Notes: generated from the sequence alone by a model not told the origin. A stretch of 64,000 nucleotides of DNA from Psychroserpens sp. NJDZ02 (GCF_004843725.1 NZ_CP039451.1:2920001-2984000); one strand, 5' to 3'. Counted from the first letter of the stretch, positions 1 to 9,305 are shown. Made by a program: numbers and translations.

Positions 1-430
1 CTTGTCTTAAATGCAGTTGAAAGGCTCTAATATCTTCAATAATGGCTTCTATTGGCGCATCTTTATCATGGATTTTTATTTTATCTCCGACTTTATAAGG
101 AAATGAAAAAAACATGATTATTCCTGATGTAATATTACTTAAAATGGACCAAATAGCAAATAGAGCAATTCCTATTACCGTAAATACAGAAGAGAAAATG
201 ACGGCTAAATCTTTAAACTCTGCTCCAAAAACATAAGCAATAAATAAAAGGAAGATTAAAAATAACGCTACTGTTGCGTATCGAGAAATTAAGTTTATTC
301 TAGCATCATTAATTCCGCTGGTATGGCCTATTTTTTTTATGACAAGCTTTAACGCAAAACGTATAATAATAAATACGACTAATAGAATAGCCGAATTTAT
401 TAATTCGGTTTCAAAGTTTTTTAAAAACAT
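1..430 (-). CDS. MscS-family mechanosensitive ion channel, N-terminal part (cut by window edge)
   Basis: The reading frame starts at the ATG complementary to 428-430 and stays open to base 1, giving about 143 residues; the C-terminus lies outside the window. Two or three hydrophobic helices come first, followed by a glycine- and alanine-rich pore-like helix (VFTVIGIALFAIWSILSNIT) and the start of the MscS beta domain (FPYKVGDKIKI). This order is typical of small MscS channels of the inner membrane that release solutes on hypo-osmotic shock. The gene is transcribed leftward, 32 bp beyond the stop of the neighbouring lipoprotein gene. Only the missing C-terminal vestibule is uncertain. Confidence 0.85.
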   Translation of the reverse strand, partial: MFLKNFETELINSAILLVVFIIIRFALKLVIKKIGHTSGINDARINLISRYATVALFLIFLLFIAYVFGAEFKDLAVIFSSVFTVIGIALFAIWSILSNITSGIIMFFSFPYKVGDKIKIHDKDAPIEAIIEDIRAFQLHLRQ

Positions 431-462
431 ATGGTGTTTTAATTAATGCGCAAAGATAGTTT

Positions 463-1371
463 TTATTCTAATTTCAGCGTTTTTCTTAACTCAGAATCTG
501 CATTACTTTTTTTGCCCCAATACGCCGATTTTAATGATGCTAATTTGGTTGCTTTTGAAGTGGCTCCGTTTTGCGTGTCCTCCCAACTTTCGATAGTATA
601 TGGGAATTCTGCACTGTAGTTGATCACTAACTGACGGTCTAGCTCTTTAATGACTAGTTTGTATTGACCTGGCGTACTTTCCGCGAAAGCGTTATACTGT
701 TTTAAAGGCGTGTGATTTAATCTAGTAAACTCCAAACTTGGGATAATAGTAAAGTTACCTGTGGGTAGGCTTGTTGGGTCGATACGTAGTTGTGTCCAAA
801 TTTCGTTTTCTAAAATGGCTTTCTCGATATTGAAATTTTGATCAGCTTCGCCTTCAAAATAGGAGTGTGTGGTAATTTCAAATTGGTCACGGTTATTTAG
901 TTGCGTGTAGACATGACCACACCATTCTTGCACAGATGCACTTGCTTTTATAGCATGTTGGTTGTTTGCTACAGGGTAAAACGTGCTTTGCATAATGCTA
1001 TATGGATAAATACCTGTATTGAATTTTTTGGTCGCATTAAGCTTTAATACATTAACGTTTGTTGGATTATTTTTGTCGGCTTTAACTTGTGCTTTCGCTA
1101 AAAAAGGTTCGGTTACATAAACTAAAACAGCTGTACCTTGTCTGATTTCGCCATATCTTGACTGTTCTAATTGGTAGGAACTAATCTCGGCTTCTCCTGC
1201 GTACCAGTAGTCATTAAACTGTTTATTTGGTTTAAAAGATGGAGTCTTAGGAGGTGTTTTTGTTTCAATATTGGCGACTGCTATATCTTTTGTGTTTTTT
1301 TCTGATTGGTCTTTACAACTAAATATTACCAGCCCAGTAAATAGAAATAGTGACAGTTTTAAAAGTTTCAT
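463..1371 (-). CDS. Predicted lipoprotein of unknown function next to Maf
   Basis: I chose the ATG at 1371, not the upstream in-frame start at 1398, because it begins a clean lipoprotein signal: MKLLKLSLFLFTGLVIFSC, with the cysteine as lipidation site. The mature part is about 285 residues, soluble and beta-rich, with no catalytic motif I recognise. It follows the Maf gene on the same strand, so the two are probably cotranscribed. Similar proteins are sometimes labelled 'septum formation inhibitor' in flavobacterial genomes only because of this neighbourhood; the sequence itself shows no Maf domain. Function unknown, envelope location likely. Confidence 0.75.
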   Translation of the reverse strand: MKLLKLSLFLFTGLVIFSCKDQSEKNTKDIAVANIETKTPPKTPSFKPNKQFNDYWYAGEAEISSYQLEQSRYGEIRQGTAVLVYVTEPFLAKAQVKADKNNPTNVNVLKLNATKKFNTGIYPYSIMQSTFYPVANNQHAIKASASVQEWCGHVYTQLNNRDQFEITTHSYFEGEADQNFNIEKAILENEIWTQLRIDPTSLPTGNFTIIPSLEFTRLNHTPLKQYNAFAESTPGQYKLVIKELDRQLVINYSAEFPYTIESWEDTQNGATSKATKLASLKSAYWGKKSNADSELRKTLKLE

Positions 1372-1400
1372 AGGTGTTTGATTTATTTTAAAGTACAATA

Positions 1401-1994
1401 TTAAAAGTCTTCGGCAATACTATTTAACGTTTCATATACAAGGTGTGTTGGCATCCCGACCACATTAAAAAAGGAACCTTCTATACTTGTCACCCCAATT
1501 TGTCCAATCCATTCTTGAATACCGTAGGCACCAGCTTTATCTAATGGAGCGTAGGTTAGAATGTAGTGCCACAACTCGTCATCAGTAAATTTTTTAAAGG
1601 TTACTTTAGTAACTGCGTTTACTGTTTTTTGAAAGTTTTTGGTACGGATACAAACCGAAGTAATTACCTCGTGTGTAGTGTTGCTTAATGAGTTTAACAT
1701 TTCAAATGCTTCGTCGTTATTTTTTGGCTTTCCTAACGCTTTACTTTTATGCCAAACGATAGTGTCACTAGTTACAAGTATTTCATGCGGTTTTAGCGCT
1801 TCAATAAAAGGGAGTGATTTTAACTCGGCTAGGTAGTCTGTAATTTGATAATGTAATAGGGTTTTTGGATACTCTTCTTTGATGCTTTTTATGCGGACTT
1901 CAAAATCTAGATCTAAATCCCTAAAAAATTGTTGTCTTCTAGGAGAGCCTGAGGCTAATATGATATGACGGTCTTTAAGTTTTTCTTTAAGCAT
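1401..1994 (-). CDS. maf: Maf-family nucleoside triphosphate pyrophosphatase
   Basis: This 197-residue cytoplasmic protein begins with the Maf signature ASGSPRR (residues 14-20) and has the later SDTIVW segment with the conserved acidic residue, plus the C-terminal YGIQEW...IEGSFFNVVG block. Maf proteins hydrolyse non-canonical or modified nucleotides (dTTP/UTP or m5-modified forms) to monophosphates. Length is normal for the family. The IQ and EGS-F positions suggest the dTTP/UTPase branch (YhdE-like), but I cannot prove that without alignment. A lipoprotein gene starts 30 bp downstream of its stop. Confidence 0.92.
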   Translation of the reverse strand: MLKEKLKDRHIILASGSPRRQQFFRDLDLDFEVRIKSIKEEYPKTLLHYQITDYLAELKSLPFIEALKPHEILVTSDTIVWHKSKALGKPKNNDEAFEMLNSLSNTTHEVITSVCIRTKNFQKTVNAVTKVTFKKFTDDELWHYILTYAPLDKAGAYGIQEWIGQIGVTSIEGSFFNVVGMPTHLVYETLNSIAEDF

Positions 1995-2036
1995 TATTAT
2001 ATAGTTTAGTATAAGGTTAAAATTAATGTATTTAAA

Positions 2037-2072
2037 ATAAAAAAAGGAATGCTAAAAGCATTCCTTTTTTTA
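2037..2072 (-). terminator. Rho-independent terminator after the antiporter operon
   Basis: An 8-9 bp hairpin (GGAATGC / GCATTCC with an AAAA loop) is flanked by long A and T runs on both sides, so it can work in either direction. On the minus strand it lies just past the stop of the antiporter gene at 2092. Confidence 0.85.
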
Positions 2073-2091
2073 TAAAATTAGAGGATACTAT

Positions 2092-3360
2092 TTATGATTT
2101 AGTATCGTCAATACTTGGTGCTTTCCATCTTACTGTTTCTACTTTTTTGTTAGAGGCAGTTTTGATGGCAGTCGAGTTTCTTTTTTTATCGTAAATCATG
2201 GCACCTGTCATTATTAAGCTGGTTCCGATAATTACAAATAATAAGATGCCTGGTTCAAAAGTTGCGATTTCGGCTTCTTTTGGAATAGCATAAAAAAGTA
2301 AAACAGTAATCAAGCCTCTAGGTGCAATAAATAACTGAGGGATAATGTCTTTACCGATAAAAAGTCTTAGCAGAATATATCTGATAATATAGATAGAAGC
2401 AATAATAAGCATGCTTATCATGGCTACATTAACATTAAATAAGGACGACACAACGATAGTGATACCAAAAACAACAAAGAAAAACGTGCGGACTACAAAA
2501 GCGGTTTCTGCAGTAATAGTATGCAATTCATGGTAAATGTGATGTGCTTTTTCAAAATGTAAGTATTTTTTTAATTTACCTTTAAAAAACAGTTTCATGT
2601 TAGCAATAACGAGTCCAAATATTAAGATAATTATTAAAGACGATAAGTGCATTTTTTTACCAACAGCGTAAAGTAAAAGCAAGACAGCAATTAGTAAAAA
2701 CAGTTTAACTTGGCTTTTAATTTTTTGAAATATTAAGATGATTAAATAACTAGCAATTAGTGAAATAATAATTGTTATGATTAGGTTTAAGCTAAAACCG
2801 ACAACGCCAGAATCTTCTGCTGGATCTAGTTTTCCTGTTAAAAAGTAAAACATCATGATCCCTATAATATCGGAAAATGTACTTTCGTAGATATGAAACT
2901 CTTTTTTGGACTCCTTTAATCCTAAAACACTAGGTATTATAATAGCACTAGACAATATAGATAAAGGTGTTGCGTATAGCCATGCCGATTGCATGGTCAT
3001 TTCTGGAATAAATTGATATAATATTAAAGCAGCTACCCAAGCCGAGGCTATTAAGCCAATTATGGCAATACCCATGGATTTTAAAATAGGAATTAATTTT
3101 TCTTTTTTCAGCTCTAGTTCTAATGCGGCTTCCAATACAATCATAATTAAACCTACAATTCCTAAAACTTCAAGAATGGGTAAAAAGTTGATATTATCTA
3201 CATTTAAGTATTTTAAAAGATATTGCAATCCAACACCAAAAACAATTAGCATAAGTACTGCAGGTACATTTGTTTTTTTAGACAAACCATTAAATAGAAA
3301 AGACACTATTATGGTTACGGATACTGCAATAATGATATTATATGAGGATAAAATGTCCAT
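2092..3360 (-). CDS. Sodium/proton antiporter-like membrane protein (CPA family)
   Basis: The 422-residue protein has about 11-12 hydrophobic helices spread from residue 5 to 400, the layout of a cation:proton antiporter. Recognisable segments are the early VPAVLMLIVFGVGLQ helix, the EVLGIVGLIMIVLEAALEL stretch and a late IAPRGLITVLLFY segment, which matches the APRG motif of bacterial CPA1/CPA2 antiporters. A short hydrophilic tail follows. The ion specificity cannot be read from sequence. It is the last gene of a three-gene minus-strand unit: its start lies 2 bp after the stop of the MscS-like gene, which itself overlaps the ATPase gene, so tight co-expression is likely. Confidence 0.88.
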   Translation of the reverse strand: MDILSSYNIIIAVSVTIIVSFLFNGLSKKTNVPAVLMLIVFGVGLQYLLKYLNVDNINFLPILEVLGIVGLIMIVLEAALELELKKEKLIPILKSMGIAIIGLIASAWVAALILYQFIPEMTMQSAWLYATPLSILSSAIIIPSVLGLKESKKEFHIYESTFSDIIGIMMFYFLTGKLDPAEDSGVVGFSLNLIITIIISLIASYLIILIFQKIKSQVKLFLLIAVLLLLYAVGKKMHLSSLIIILIFGLVIANMKLFFKGKLKKYLHFEKAHHIYHELHTITAETAFVVRTFFFVVFGITIVVSSLFNVNVAMISMLIIASIYIIRYILLRLFIGKDIIPQLFIAPRGLITVLLFYAIPKEAEIATFEPGILLFVIIGTSLIMTGAMIYDKKRNSTAIKTASNKKVETVRWKAPSIDDTKS

Positions 3361-3362
3361 GA

Positions 3363-4073
3363 TTATTTAAAATTGTTATTTAGGTTTGTTTGTACGTTAT
3401 TTTCTTCCAAAAAAGTAATTAACTCTTTTCTAGACGCGCCATTTTCTGTCGTGTATTGCAGTTTTAATTGGTTATTATCAGCCTTATTAATAACAGGAGG
3501 ATGATTATAATTAAGGATAGGGTTATCAAACAATAGGTCTAAAATTTGATCAGGTGTTTTTTCTGTATTTAAATATAACACTTGTCTTAATAAGCTGGTT
3601 TTATTAGATTTTATGGCAAACCCACTGGTTGTTATCGTTGTGTAATTAACAAATTGTATGCCTTGTTCTGTGACTAATTTTAAACCTAAGGGTAGAAAGC
3701 TTTTTATTTCGCCAGTATAATCACCAATCTGCAAAGTTGAACCATTGCTTATTAACGGATTGCTTTTTAAGAACAAACCATTGACGTAGTTTTTGATTTG
3801 AGAAAACGCAAAAACACCAATGATTAATAGCACAATACTGTGTGCAATATAATTTATAGAGATAAAGTCAAGCAATAATAGTAGTGTTGCCATAGGCGTA
3901 AAAAACAGAATCACTTTTTTGAAAAACAGAATGAGTTGTTTATTGTATAAATTGCGATTTGCAAACTTCTCTAGACTATATAGTAATAGTTTAACACACC
4001 AGTAAAAGATAACTAATACTACTAGCAACCAAAATAAGCTGCGCCATGTGTTTAATTGTGGAATAGTATTCAT
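3363..4073 (-). CDS. Small membrane protein with MscS-like beta domain
   Basis: The 236 residues contain three or four N-terminal membrane helices (about 12-100) and then a short beta-rich segment: GSTLQIGDYTGEIKSFLPLGLKLVTEQG...VNYTTI. This resembles the MscS beta domain, where a VGD-type turn, a loop of charge and a T-x-L-x-T-x-x-G strand precede the conserved P/N residues. It is shorter than typical MscS and the pore helix lacks the usual alternating G/A pattern, so it may be a specialised relative and not a true tension-gated channel. Its start codon overlaps the ATPase stop codon, which implies translational coupling. Confidence 0.6.
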   Translation of the reverse strand: MNTIPQLNTWRSLFWLLVVLVIFYWCVKLLLYSLEKFANRNLYNKQLILFFKKVILFFTPMATLLLLLDFISINYIAHSIVLLIIGVFAFSQIKNYVNGLFLKSNPLISNGSTLQIGDYTGEIKSFLPLGLKLVTEQGIQFVNYTTITTSGFAIKSNKTSLLRQVLYLNTEKTPDQILDLLFDNPILNYNHPPVINKADNNQLKLQYTTENGASRKELITFLEENNVQTNLNNNFK

Positions 4074-6442
4074 TAGTTTAAAATGCCTCTATAAATTAAT
4101 AATTGTTTGATGTCTTTGGTTATGACGGGGTTTAATCTAAGTTGTCCATCATTATCACGTAATAGCACTTTGGTGTTTAATAAGCGTTTTAAACTTACTT
4201 TATACTGTGTTTCATAGCTTTTACCAACAAACTTTTTTAATTGAATTTCTGTTATTTTATTAAATAATAAAAGGTGTTTAAGTATGATTACTTCTTCTTT
4301 ATTTAAAAAATCCTTAAAACCAGGATCTGCATCTTCATAAACAACTTTATTATTGTCAATTAATGTGGTTCCGTAGGTCCATGCTTGTAAGACTTCGCCT
4401 AAATTATAGTCTAATTTTTTTGATAATTTTAAAACATTTTGTTTGATTTGCTTTGGACTTAAAGGGTCGTGTTTTTTAGAAATTAAAGTTTTATGTGAAG
4501 CACCATGGCGCAGTAATACGGCTTTATAGATTTCTTCAAAAGTTGCTTTGTCTAATTTAATAGTGTTACTAAAAGCTTCTGTAAACCTAATACGATTATC
4601 CAAATGCTGTTGCATCTGTCTTGAAGTCGTTACCAGTATTAAGGCATTATCAGATTCTGAAGAAATAAAACTAAGCAAGGCGCGGACATTATCTAAAAGG
4701 CTAAAGTCATCATCGCTCCAAAGTTCTAAGTTGTCTATTACAATTAAGGGCTTTGTATTTGAAAATCCTTTTTTGATATTATGTAAAGCGTCTTTTAAAT
4801 TGTGGGTCGTTTTAAATTTACGACCGTCAAAAGTTATAGTGGTGTCTTTTTTTAAGATCAATGTGCTTTTTCCAAAATACTTTTGTCCAATATAATCTAC
4901 AAAAGTAGACTTGCCACTAAGTTTGTCTCCAGTAATAACTATAGCTTTTCCAAAACCATTGTTCCATTGTGCTACAGAGTTTTCTATACTCGCTTCCTGT
5001 TTTTGTCTTGGTGATAAAAATAAATTTCCAATAAAATTTTTATTCAAAAATAGATTGTCATAATTAGCATTAACTTCCTTAAACATTCTATAGTTAATGC
5101 ATTGTATGGAGTCCTCTATTTTATTTTGATCGCTAAATAAGTTAGTTTGTTCTAGTTTTGTATTTAAATAATTAAACTGCTTATAGATTTTATCTTTTAC
5201 CATAGTAAAAAAGTTACTGTGGTCTGTAGCCATTTGGCTTAAAGAGGATTGTATAGTAACTTCTAAGAAGGGTTGATCTAAATATATTGTGGTCACGTTA
5301 AAATCTGCTGCAAACATGTTTTTTAAGCTAGTTACTGTTTTGTCCACCTTAGTGCTATTTTCATTTAAGGTCGCATGCACATTTTTTAAGCTCTCAATTT
5401 GTGAGGGAAGGGCATTAAGCGAATTGTTGTTTTTCTCGACGGTTAACCCACTTTTTAAATTCATCAAACTATGTTTGAAAAAGGTGGTTATAGTTATTTT
5501 TTGTTCGATTAAATCTATTAAAATAGGCAGGATTTCAAAATCAAACCATTTTTTTACCGTTTTATTAAAATCGATTGTTTTTGTTAATAGTAAACCTTCA
5601 TTAGTACTAACAGGAACAGTTCCGGTGCTTAGTTTTTTTATTTTAGTTTCTATACTGGCGGCATAATCTTCTTGAATATTGATCACTTTGGATTGGGATA
5701 GTAGTGTTTGGTCTATCCACTTAATTACAGGCGTGATATCTTCAATGGTTTTTATGTCTTTTACCGTTTTGATAGCTTCATTAGTGTGCTTTAATAAGGT
5801 TGAGGTATCCTCGGTTATTTGGTCTAAAAACGCCGTGTTGGATTGTTTTATGTCTTTGAAAACCGATATGGTTTTCGACATAAAAAAGTTGTTATCTACA
5901 ATTTGCTTTATCTGTAGTTTTACGTCTTCTATCTGACTTTTATAGACGCTCCAAGGGTTTTTATAATGTTGTAACGCGTAAGATGCTTTTTCTAATCGCT
6001 CTTTACTGTTGTTTTGCCCCGAAAGTATACTGTGCTCTAATGCGGATGCAGCGTCTAAAAGGACCTGCTTTGACTCTAAAAAGTGAGCTTCAATTTTTTC
6101 TTTTTCATCAGTCGTATTTAGCAATTTAAAAGTTGCAATTTGTAACTGTAATGCAATATCCCTGTGTAAAATGGCAAAGTCTTTAAAGACTTCTGGAACG
6201 CTGTACAGTATTTGATAGACTTGGTTTATATTAGTATATTCTTTAGAATTAAAGGACGTGTTTACGACTTCTGTAATATTAAAATAGGTCGTGCAAATGG
6301 ATGTAAAATCTGACTGAATGTATTTTACAAGTTTATCCGAAGATGCAATACTATGTAAGGATTGTATGTAGTTTTTAACTTTAAGTAATACAGTATTGGT
6401 TGCATCAAGGTCTAAAACATCATTTTGTGTTGTGTCTAACAT
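4073..6442 (-). CDS. Large P-loop ATPase with long helical N-terminal region, function unknown
   Basis: The 789-residue protein has about 480 mostly helical, charged residues with no obvious domain, then a P-loop domain: Walker A GDKLSGKST near residue 504, a Walker B-like LIVIDNLELW about 65 residues later and a sensor-like LILVTTSR. The last 150 residues look like winged-helix modules (LKKFVGK...YKVSLKRLLNTKVLLRD). That order recalls AAA/STAND-type ATPases. There is no signal peptide, so it should face the cytoplasm. It heads the operon with an MscS-like protein and a cation antiporter, which suggests ATP-dependent control of ion flux. This is inference; the family is not one I can name. 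Confidence 0.7.
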   Translation of the reverse strand: MLDTTQNDVLDLDATNTVLLKVKNYIQSLHSIASSDKLVKYIQSDFTSICTTYFNITEVVNTSFNSKEYTNINQVYQILYSVPEVFKDFAILHRDIALQLQIATFKLLNTTDEKEKIEAHFLESKQVLLDAASALEHSILSGQNNSKERLEKASYALQHYKNPWSVYKSQIEDVKLQIKQIVDNNFFMSKTISVFKDIKQSNTAFLDQITEDTSTLLKHTNEAIKTVKDIKTIEDITPVIKWIDQTLLSQSKVINIQEDYAASIETKIKKLSTGTVPVSTNEGLLLTKTIDFNKTVKKWFDFEILPILIDLIEQKITITTFFKHSLMNLKSGLTVEKNNNSLNALPSQIESLKNVHATLNENSTKVDKTVTSLKNMFAADFNVTTIYLDQPFLEVTIQSSLSQMATDHSNFFTMVKDKIYKQFNYLNTKLEQTNLFSDQNKIEDSIQCINYRMFKEVNANYDNLFLNKNFIGNLFLSPRQKQEASIENSVAQWNNGFGKAIVITGDKLSGKSTFVDYIGQKYFGKSTLILKKDTTITFDGRKFKTTHNLKDALHNIKKGFSNTKPLIVIDNLELWSDDDFSLLDNVRALLSFISSESDNALILVTTSRQMQQHLDNRIRFTEAFSNTIKLDKATFEEIYKAVLLRHGASHKTLISKKHDPLSPKQIKQNVLKLSKKLDYNLGEVLQAWTYGTTLIDNNKVVYEDADPGFKDFLNKEEVIILKHLLLFNKITEIQLKKFVGKSYETQYKVSLKRLLNTKVLLRDNDGQLRLNPVITKDIKQLLIYRGILN

Positions 6443-6670
6443 TCTTCTTAAATGTAATTTAAATTAGATGTTGGGATAGGCGTTTTATTATTTTATATAA
6501 ATATATAATTAATATTCAATTTTAGATTCAAAAGAACAAACCATTTGAAAATACAAATAATAGTAGCATCATAGACGTTAAAAAATAATTATTCAGAACG
6601 TATGATCAAATGTCTTGACTATAAAATAGTTATCCTTAAGCTTGATCTATGTCCTATAGGAGATATATTA

Positions 6671-7606
6671 TTATTTAATGATAAGATAAACCACCATGGA
6701 TAGCATACCAGAAAGCATAACAAGCTTAAGTAAATTACTAATGGTATGGAATTCTTTTTTATGTTCTGCTGTAAATAATTTTATAGCAATATAGATTAAA
6801 GGCGCAATGACAGTAATTAAAAAATAGATTACGACTACTTGTTGCATGTATAAAAAGGCCACTAAATAATAAACTAGTAGAGCGATAGCAAAAAGAGTTA
6901 GTCCAAAAGCAACTTTAGCCGCTCTATTTTTTCCAATTACAATAGGTAGTGTTTTTAGTTGTGCTTTATGGTCACCATCTACATCTTGAATATCTTTTAC
7001 AATTTCTCTAATTAGAGTGATTATAAAAGCAAATACGGCATAGTCAAATAACACTTCAAACATAGAGGTTTGTAAAAACCCGTTTTCAAGGGTTACAGCG
7101 GGAAGCAATTCGAATATCCCAACAATAATTAAGCTTAAACCCACCAGCATACTTATTACAATATTACCAACTAAAAGCATGCGTTGTAAAAAGGTAGCAT
7201 AGATATACAATAGTGCAGCGATAATAACAAAAATGCCAAAAAACCTACTTTCACCTACTAAATTAGATAAATAAAAACCTAAAACGACGCCTACTACAGT
7301 AAATGCCATATAAAGGTTGTATCCTTTTTCTTCGGTAATGGCTTTACCTATTATTTGTTTGTTGGGTTTATTTATAGCATCTGCTTCGGTATCATAAATA
7401 TCATTTATAATATAACCTCCTGCAGCAATGCAAAGTGTGGATAGTATTAGCAGTAGAAACTCAAAATGTGTTAATGCTGTAGTTATAAAAAGCTCATTTC
7501 CATTAATATTCATGCTTAATGATGGAAATAAAGCATATTTAATTAGCAGTTGTACTAATGCAATTAGTAATAAATTTTTAAAGCGAATAAGCTGAAGTAG
7601 TTTCAA
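6671..7606 (-). CDS. UbiA-family prenyltransferase
   Basis: The 311-residue membrane protein carries both aspartate motifs of UbiA enzymes: NDIYDTEAD (N68-D76) in the first half and DVDGDHKAQLKTLP in the second. Eight to nine membrane helices surround them. UbiA proteins transfer a polyprenyl diphosphate to an acceptor using Mg2+ bound by these aspartates. In flavobacteria the gene at this locus is usually annotated as geranylgeranylglycerol-phosphate geranylgeranyltransferase, but the acceptor cannot be deduced here. It is last in an apparent operon with the DUF2520, HAD phosphatase and small membrane protein genes, 38 bp after the latter. Confidence 0.88.
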   Translation of the reverse strand: MKLLQLIRFKNLLLIALVQLLIKYALFPSLSMNINGNELFITTALTHFEFLLLILSTLCIAAGGYIINDIYDTEADAINKPNKQIIGKAITEEKGYNLYMAFTVVGVVLGFYLSNLVGESRFFGIFVIIAALLYIYATFLQRMLLVGNIVISMLVGLSLIIVGIFELLPAVTLENGFLQTSMFEVLFDYAVFAFIITLIREIVKDIQDVDGDHKAQLKTLPIVIGKNRAAKVAFGLTLFAIALLVYYLVAFLYMQQVVVIYFLITVIAPLIYIAIKLFTAEHKKEFHTISNLLKLVMLSGMLSMVVYLIIK

Positions 7607-7644
7607 TTTTATTTAAGTTTTGGTTTGCTAAATAGTGGTTTGTT

Positions 7645-7959
7645 TTATTTGAATAGAACACCTTCTATCATTTTAATAGCGGATATGATAATCAAAATTA
7701 AGAATAAAACGGTTGAAATAATAACAACCGTATTCTTTTGTTTAGTGTATGTCTTGATTTTGTGTTTAATCTGCTGTTTTTCTATATCAGAAAGCGATTT
7801 GGTTTTAAAATCAGTTTTAAATTGTTGTGGACTTTCAGTCTGTAATTGCGTTTTTACTTTAGAGAAGACTTCTTTTGGTTTTTGGTTAAAACTGGACGTG
7901 GTATTACCAGAGCCAATGTATCCAAAACCTGTATTATGCCTTCTTTTAGAGCGTTTCAC
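7645..7959 (-). CDS. Small single-pass membrane protein, unknown
   Basis: This 104-residue protein has a basic glycine/serine-rich N-terminus (KRSKRRHNTGFGYIGSG), a charged middle and one strong C-terminal membrane helix (VVIISTVLFLILIIISAI). I do not recognise a family. It lies between the HAD phosphatase gene (8 bp away) and the UbiA gene on the same strand, and its codon use looks like theirs, which supports a real gene. The topology is probably N-in with a cytoplasmic tail, by the positive-inside rule. Confidence 0.65.
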   Translation of the reverse strand: MKRSKRRHNTGFGYIGSGNTTSSFNQKPKEVFSKVKTQLQTESPQQFKTDFKTKSLSDIEKQQIKHKIKTYTKQKNTVVIISTVLFLILIIISAIKMIEGVLFK

Positions 7960-7967
7960 AATTTATT

Positions 7968-8498
7968 TTAAAACGTCTGGGCATCAAAATCACTATCCCA
8001 TTTATTTTGCACTTTCATAACTTGTTCGATGACGTCACGGACACAACCTTCACCACCTAATTTATGCGAGATGTATTTAGAGACACGTTTTACTTCAGGA
8101 ACAGCATCTTGAGGGCAACTTGGCATACCAACCAATTTTAAAACAGGAACATCAGGAATATCGTCTCCCATATATAATACGTGCTCTGCTTTAATTTGAT
8201 TATTATTTAAATATTCTTCAAGCTGTTCAATTTTTTGATGCGCACCTAAATACACATCTTTAATCCCTAAATGGTTTAATCTAGTACGCACCCCTTCGTT
8301 AGTTCCTCCAGAAATAATACACACATTATATCCATGATTTAAGGCTTGTTTCATTGCGTAACCATCCTTAACATTCATGTGTCTAATCATCTCACCTGAA
8401 GTCGTGATTGTAATCATTCCATTGGTCAGTACACCGTCTACATCAAAAATAAAGGTTGTAATTTGGTGTAGGTATTCTTTATAGCTTTTATTGTCCAT
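7968..8498 (-). CDS. KdsC-like HAD phosphatase (KDO 8-phosphate phosphatase type)
   Basis: The 176-residue protein has the HAD motif I FDVDGVLTNG (nucleophile D19, acid/base D21), motif II in CIISGGTN and motif III-IV in YMGDDIPDVPVL. There is no cap insertion, as in the tetrameric C0 class of KdsC enzymes, and length is right (170-190). KdsC removes phosphate from 3-deoxy-D-manno-octulosonate 8-phosphate in lipopolysaccharide synthesis. Some C0 relatives act on other sugar acid phosphates, so substrate is inferred. Its start overlaps the end of the DUF2520 gene by 11 bp, indicating one transcript. Confidence 0.85.
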   Translation of the reverse strand: MDNKSYKEYLHQITTFIFDVDGVLTNGMITITTSGEMIRHMNVKDGYAMKQALNHGYNVCIISGGTNEGVRTRLNHLGIKDVYLGAHQKIEQLEEYLNNNQIKAEHVLYMGDDIPDVPVLKLVGMPSCPQDAVPEVKRVSKYISHKLGGEGCVRDVIEQVMKVQNKWDSDFDAQTF

Positions 8499-9246
8499 GT
8501 GTTTTTTTTATTGATTCGGTTAAAAGAGTATAGATCGCTTCGTGATGCGGGTTGTCTAATAATTTTAAATGTCTTTTTATTGTTTTTTTATCGTTTCGTT
8601 TGGCAGGACCTGTTTGCGCTAAATACGGAGATACTTCCTGTACTTTTCTTGCCGTTTCAGTAATTAATGGTTTTAAAATATCAAAATCAGCGCCTTGTTT
8701 TTCTGTAATCTCATGGGCGACTCTGTAAATCTGATTCGTAAAATTATTAATAAATACAGCAGCTAAATGCAACGCAGGTCTCTGTTTTGGGTTTACTTTA
8801 TAGGTTGTGCAACCTAAGCTTTGCCCTATGGTTTCTAATAATTTAAAATCTTCCTTTCTTAAGGTTTCAATACAGATTGGCACTGTTGTAAAGTCTAAGT
8901 CTACCGCTTTACTAAAGGTTTGTAAAGGATAAAATACGCCTCGATAGTGCTTTTGGTCAATGTCATATAAACGGGCGCTTCCCGAAGTATGGACCACTAA
9001 TCTGTTTTCAAAAGGGAGGGAGGCGCTTAATGATTCAATAGCGTCATCGCTAATGGCTATAATGTAGACATCAGCTTCTATTAAATTATTAACATCGTCG
9101 GTAATCTCTACTTCGTTTTTGTAACTTTCGATAGCTTTTTTATTGCGATTGTACCATTGCACAACTTCAATATTTGAAGCAGTTTTAAAGACTTTGTATA
9201 AGTGTGTGGCTACATTTCCTGCGCCAAGCAAAACTATTTTAATCAT
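8488..9246 (-). CDS. Rossmann-like / DUF2520 domain protein
   Basis: The 252-residue protein opens with a dinucleotide-binding Rossmann motif, IKIVLLGAGNVATHL (GxGxxA-type), and ends with the helical DUF2520 domain, including the HLAAVFINNFTNQIY segment. The overall plan is that of oxidoreductases such as pyrroline-5-carboxylate or ketopantoate reductase (NAD(P)-binding plus helical dimerisation domain). No substrate is established for this family. It is first in the minus-strand operon leading to the phosphatase and UbiA genes and is divergent from the truncated hemoglobin gene. Confidence 0.85.
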   Translation of the reverse strand: MIKIVLLGAGNVATHLYKVFKTASNIEVVQWYNRNKKAIESYKNEVEITDDVNNLIEADVYIIAISDDAIESLSASLPFENRLVVHTSGSARLYDIDQKHYRGVFYPLQTFSKAVDLDFTTVPICIETLRKEDFKLLETIGQSLGCTTYKVNPKQRPALHLAAVFINNFTNQIYRVAHEITEKQGADFDILKPLITETARKVQEVSPYLAQTGPAKRNDKKTIKRHLKLLDNPHHEAIYTLLTESIKKTHGQ

Positions 9247-9291
9247 GGCGCTAAAATACTAAGAAAATAGAGATATAAGACGACAAAACTT

Positions 9292-9299
9292 TATCTTTG
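9292..9299 (+). promoter_or_regulatory. Bacteroidota -7 box upstream of the truncated hemoglobin gene
   Basis: The sequence TATCTTTG matches TAnnTTTG. It ends only 6 bp before the ATG at 9306, so the transcript should start at or within a few bases of the start codon, giving an almost leaderless mRNA. A -33 TTTG is not clear. Confidence 0.6.
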
Positions 9300-9305
9300 T
9301 TTAAG

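Noticed and set aside
463..1398. Annotation of the lipoprotein as 'septum formation inhibitor Maf'
   Set aside because: It has no Maf motif; the label comes only from being next to the true Maf gene at 1401-1994.
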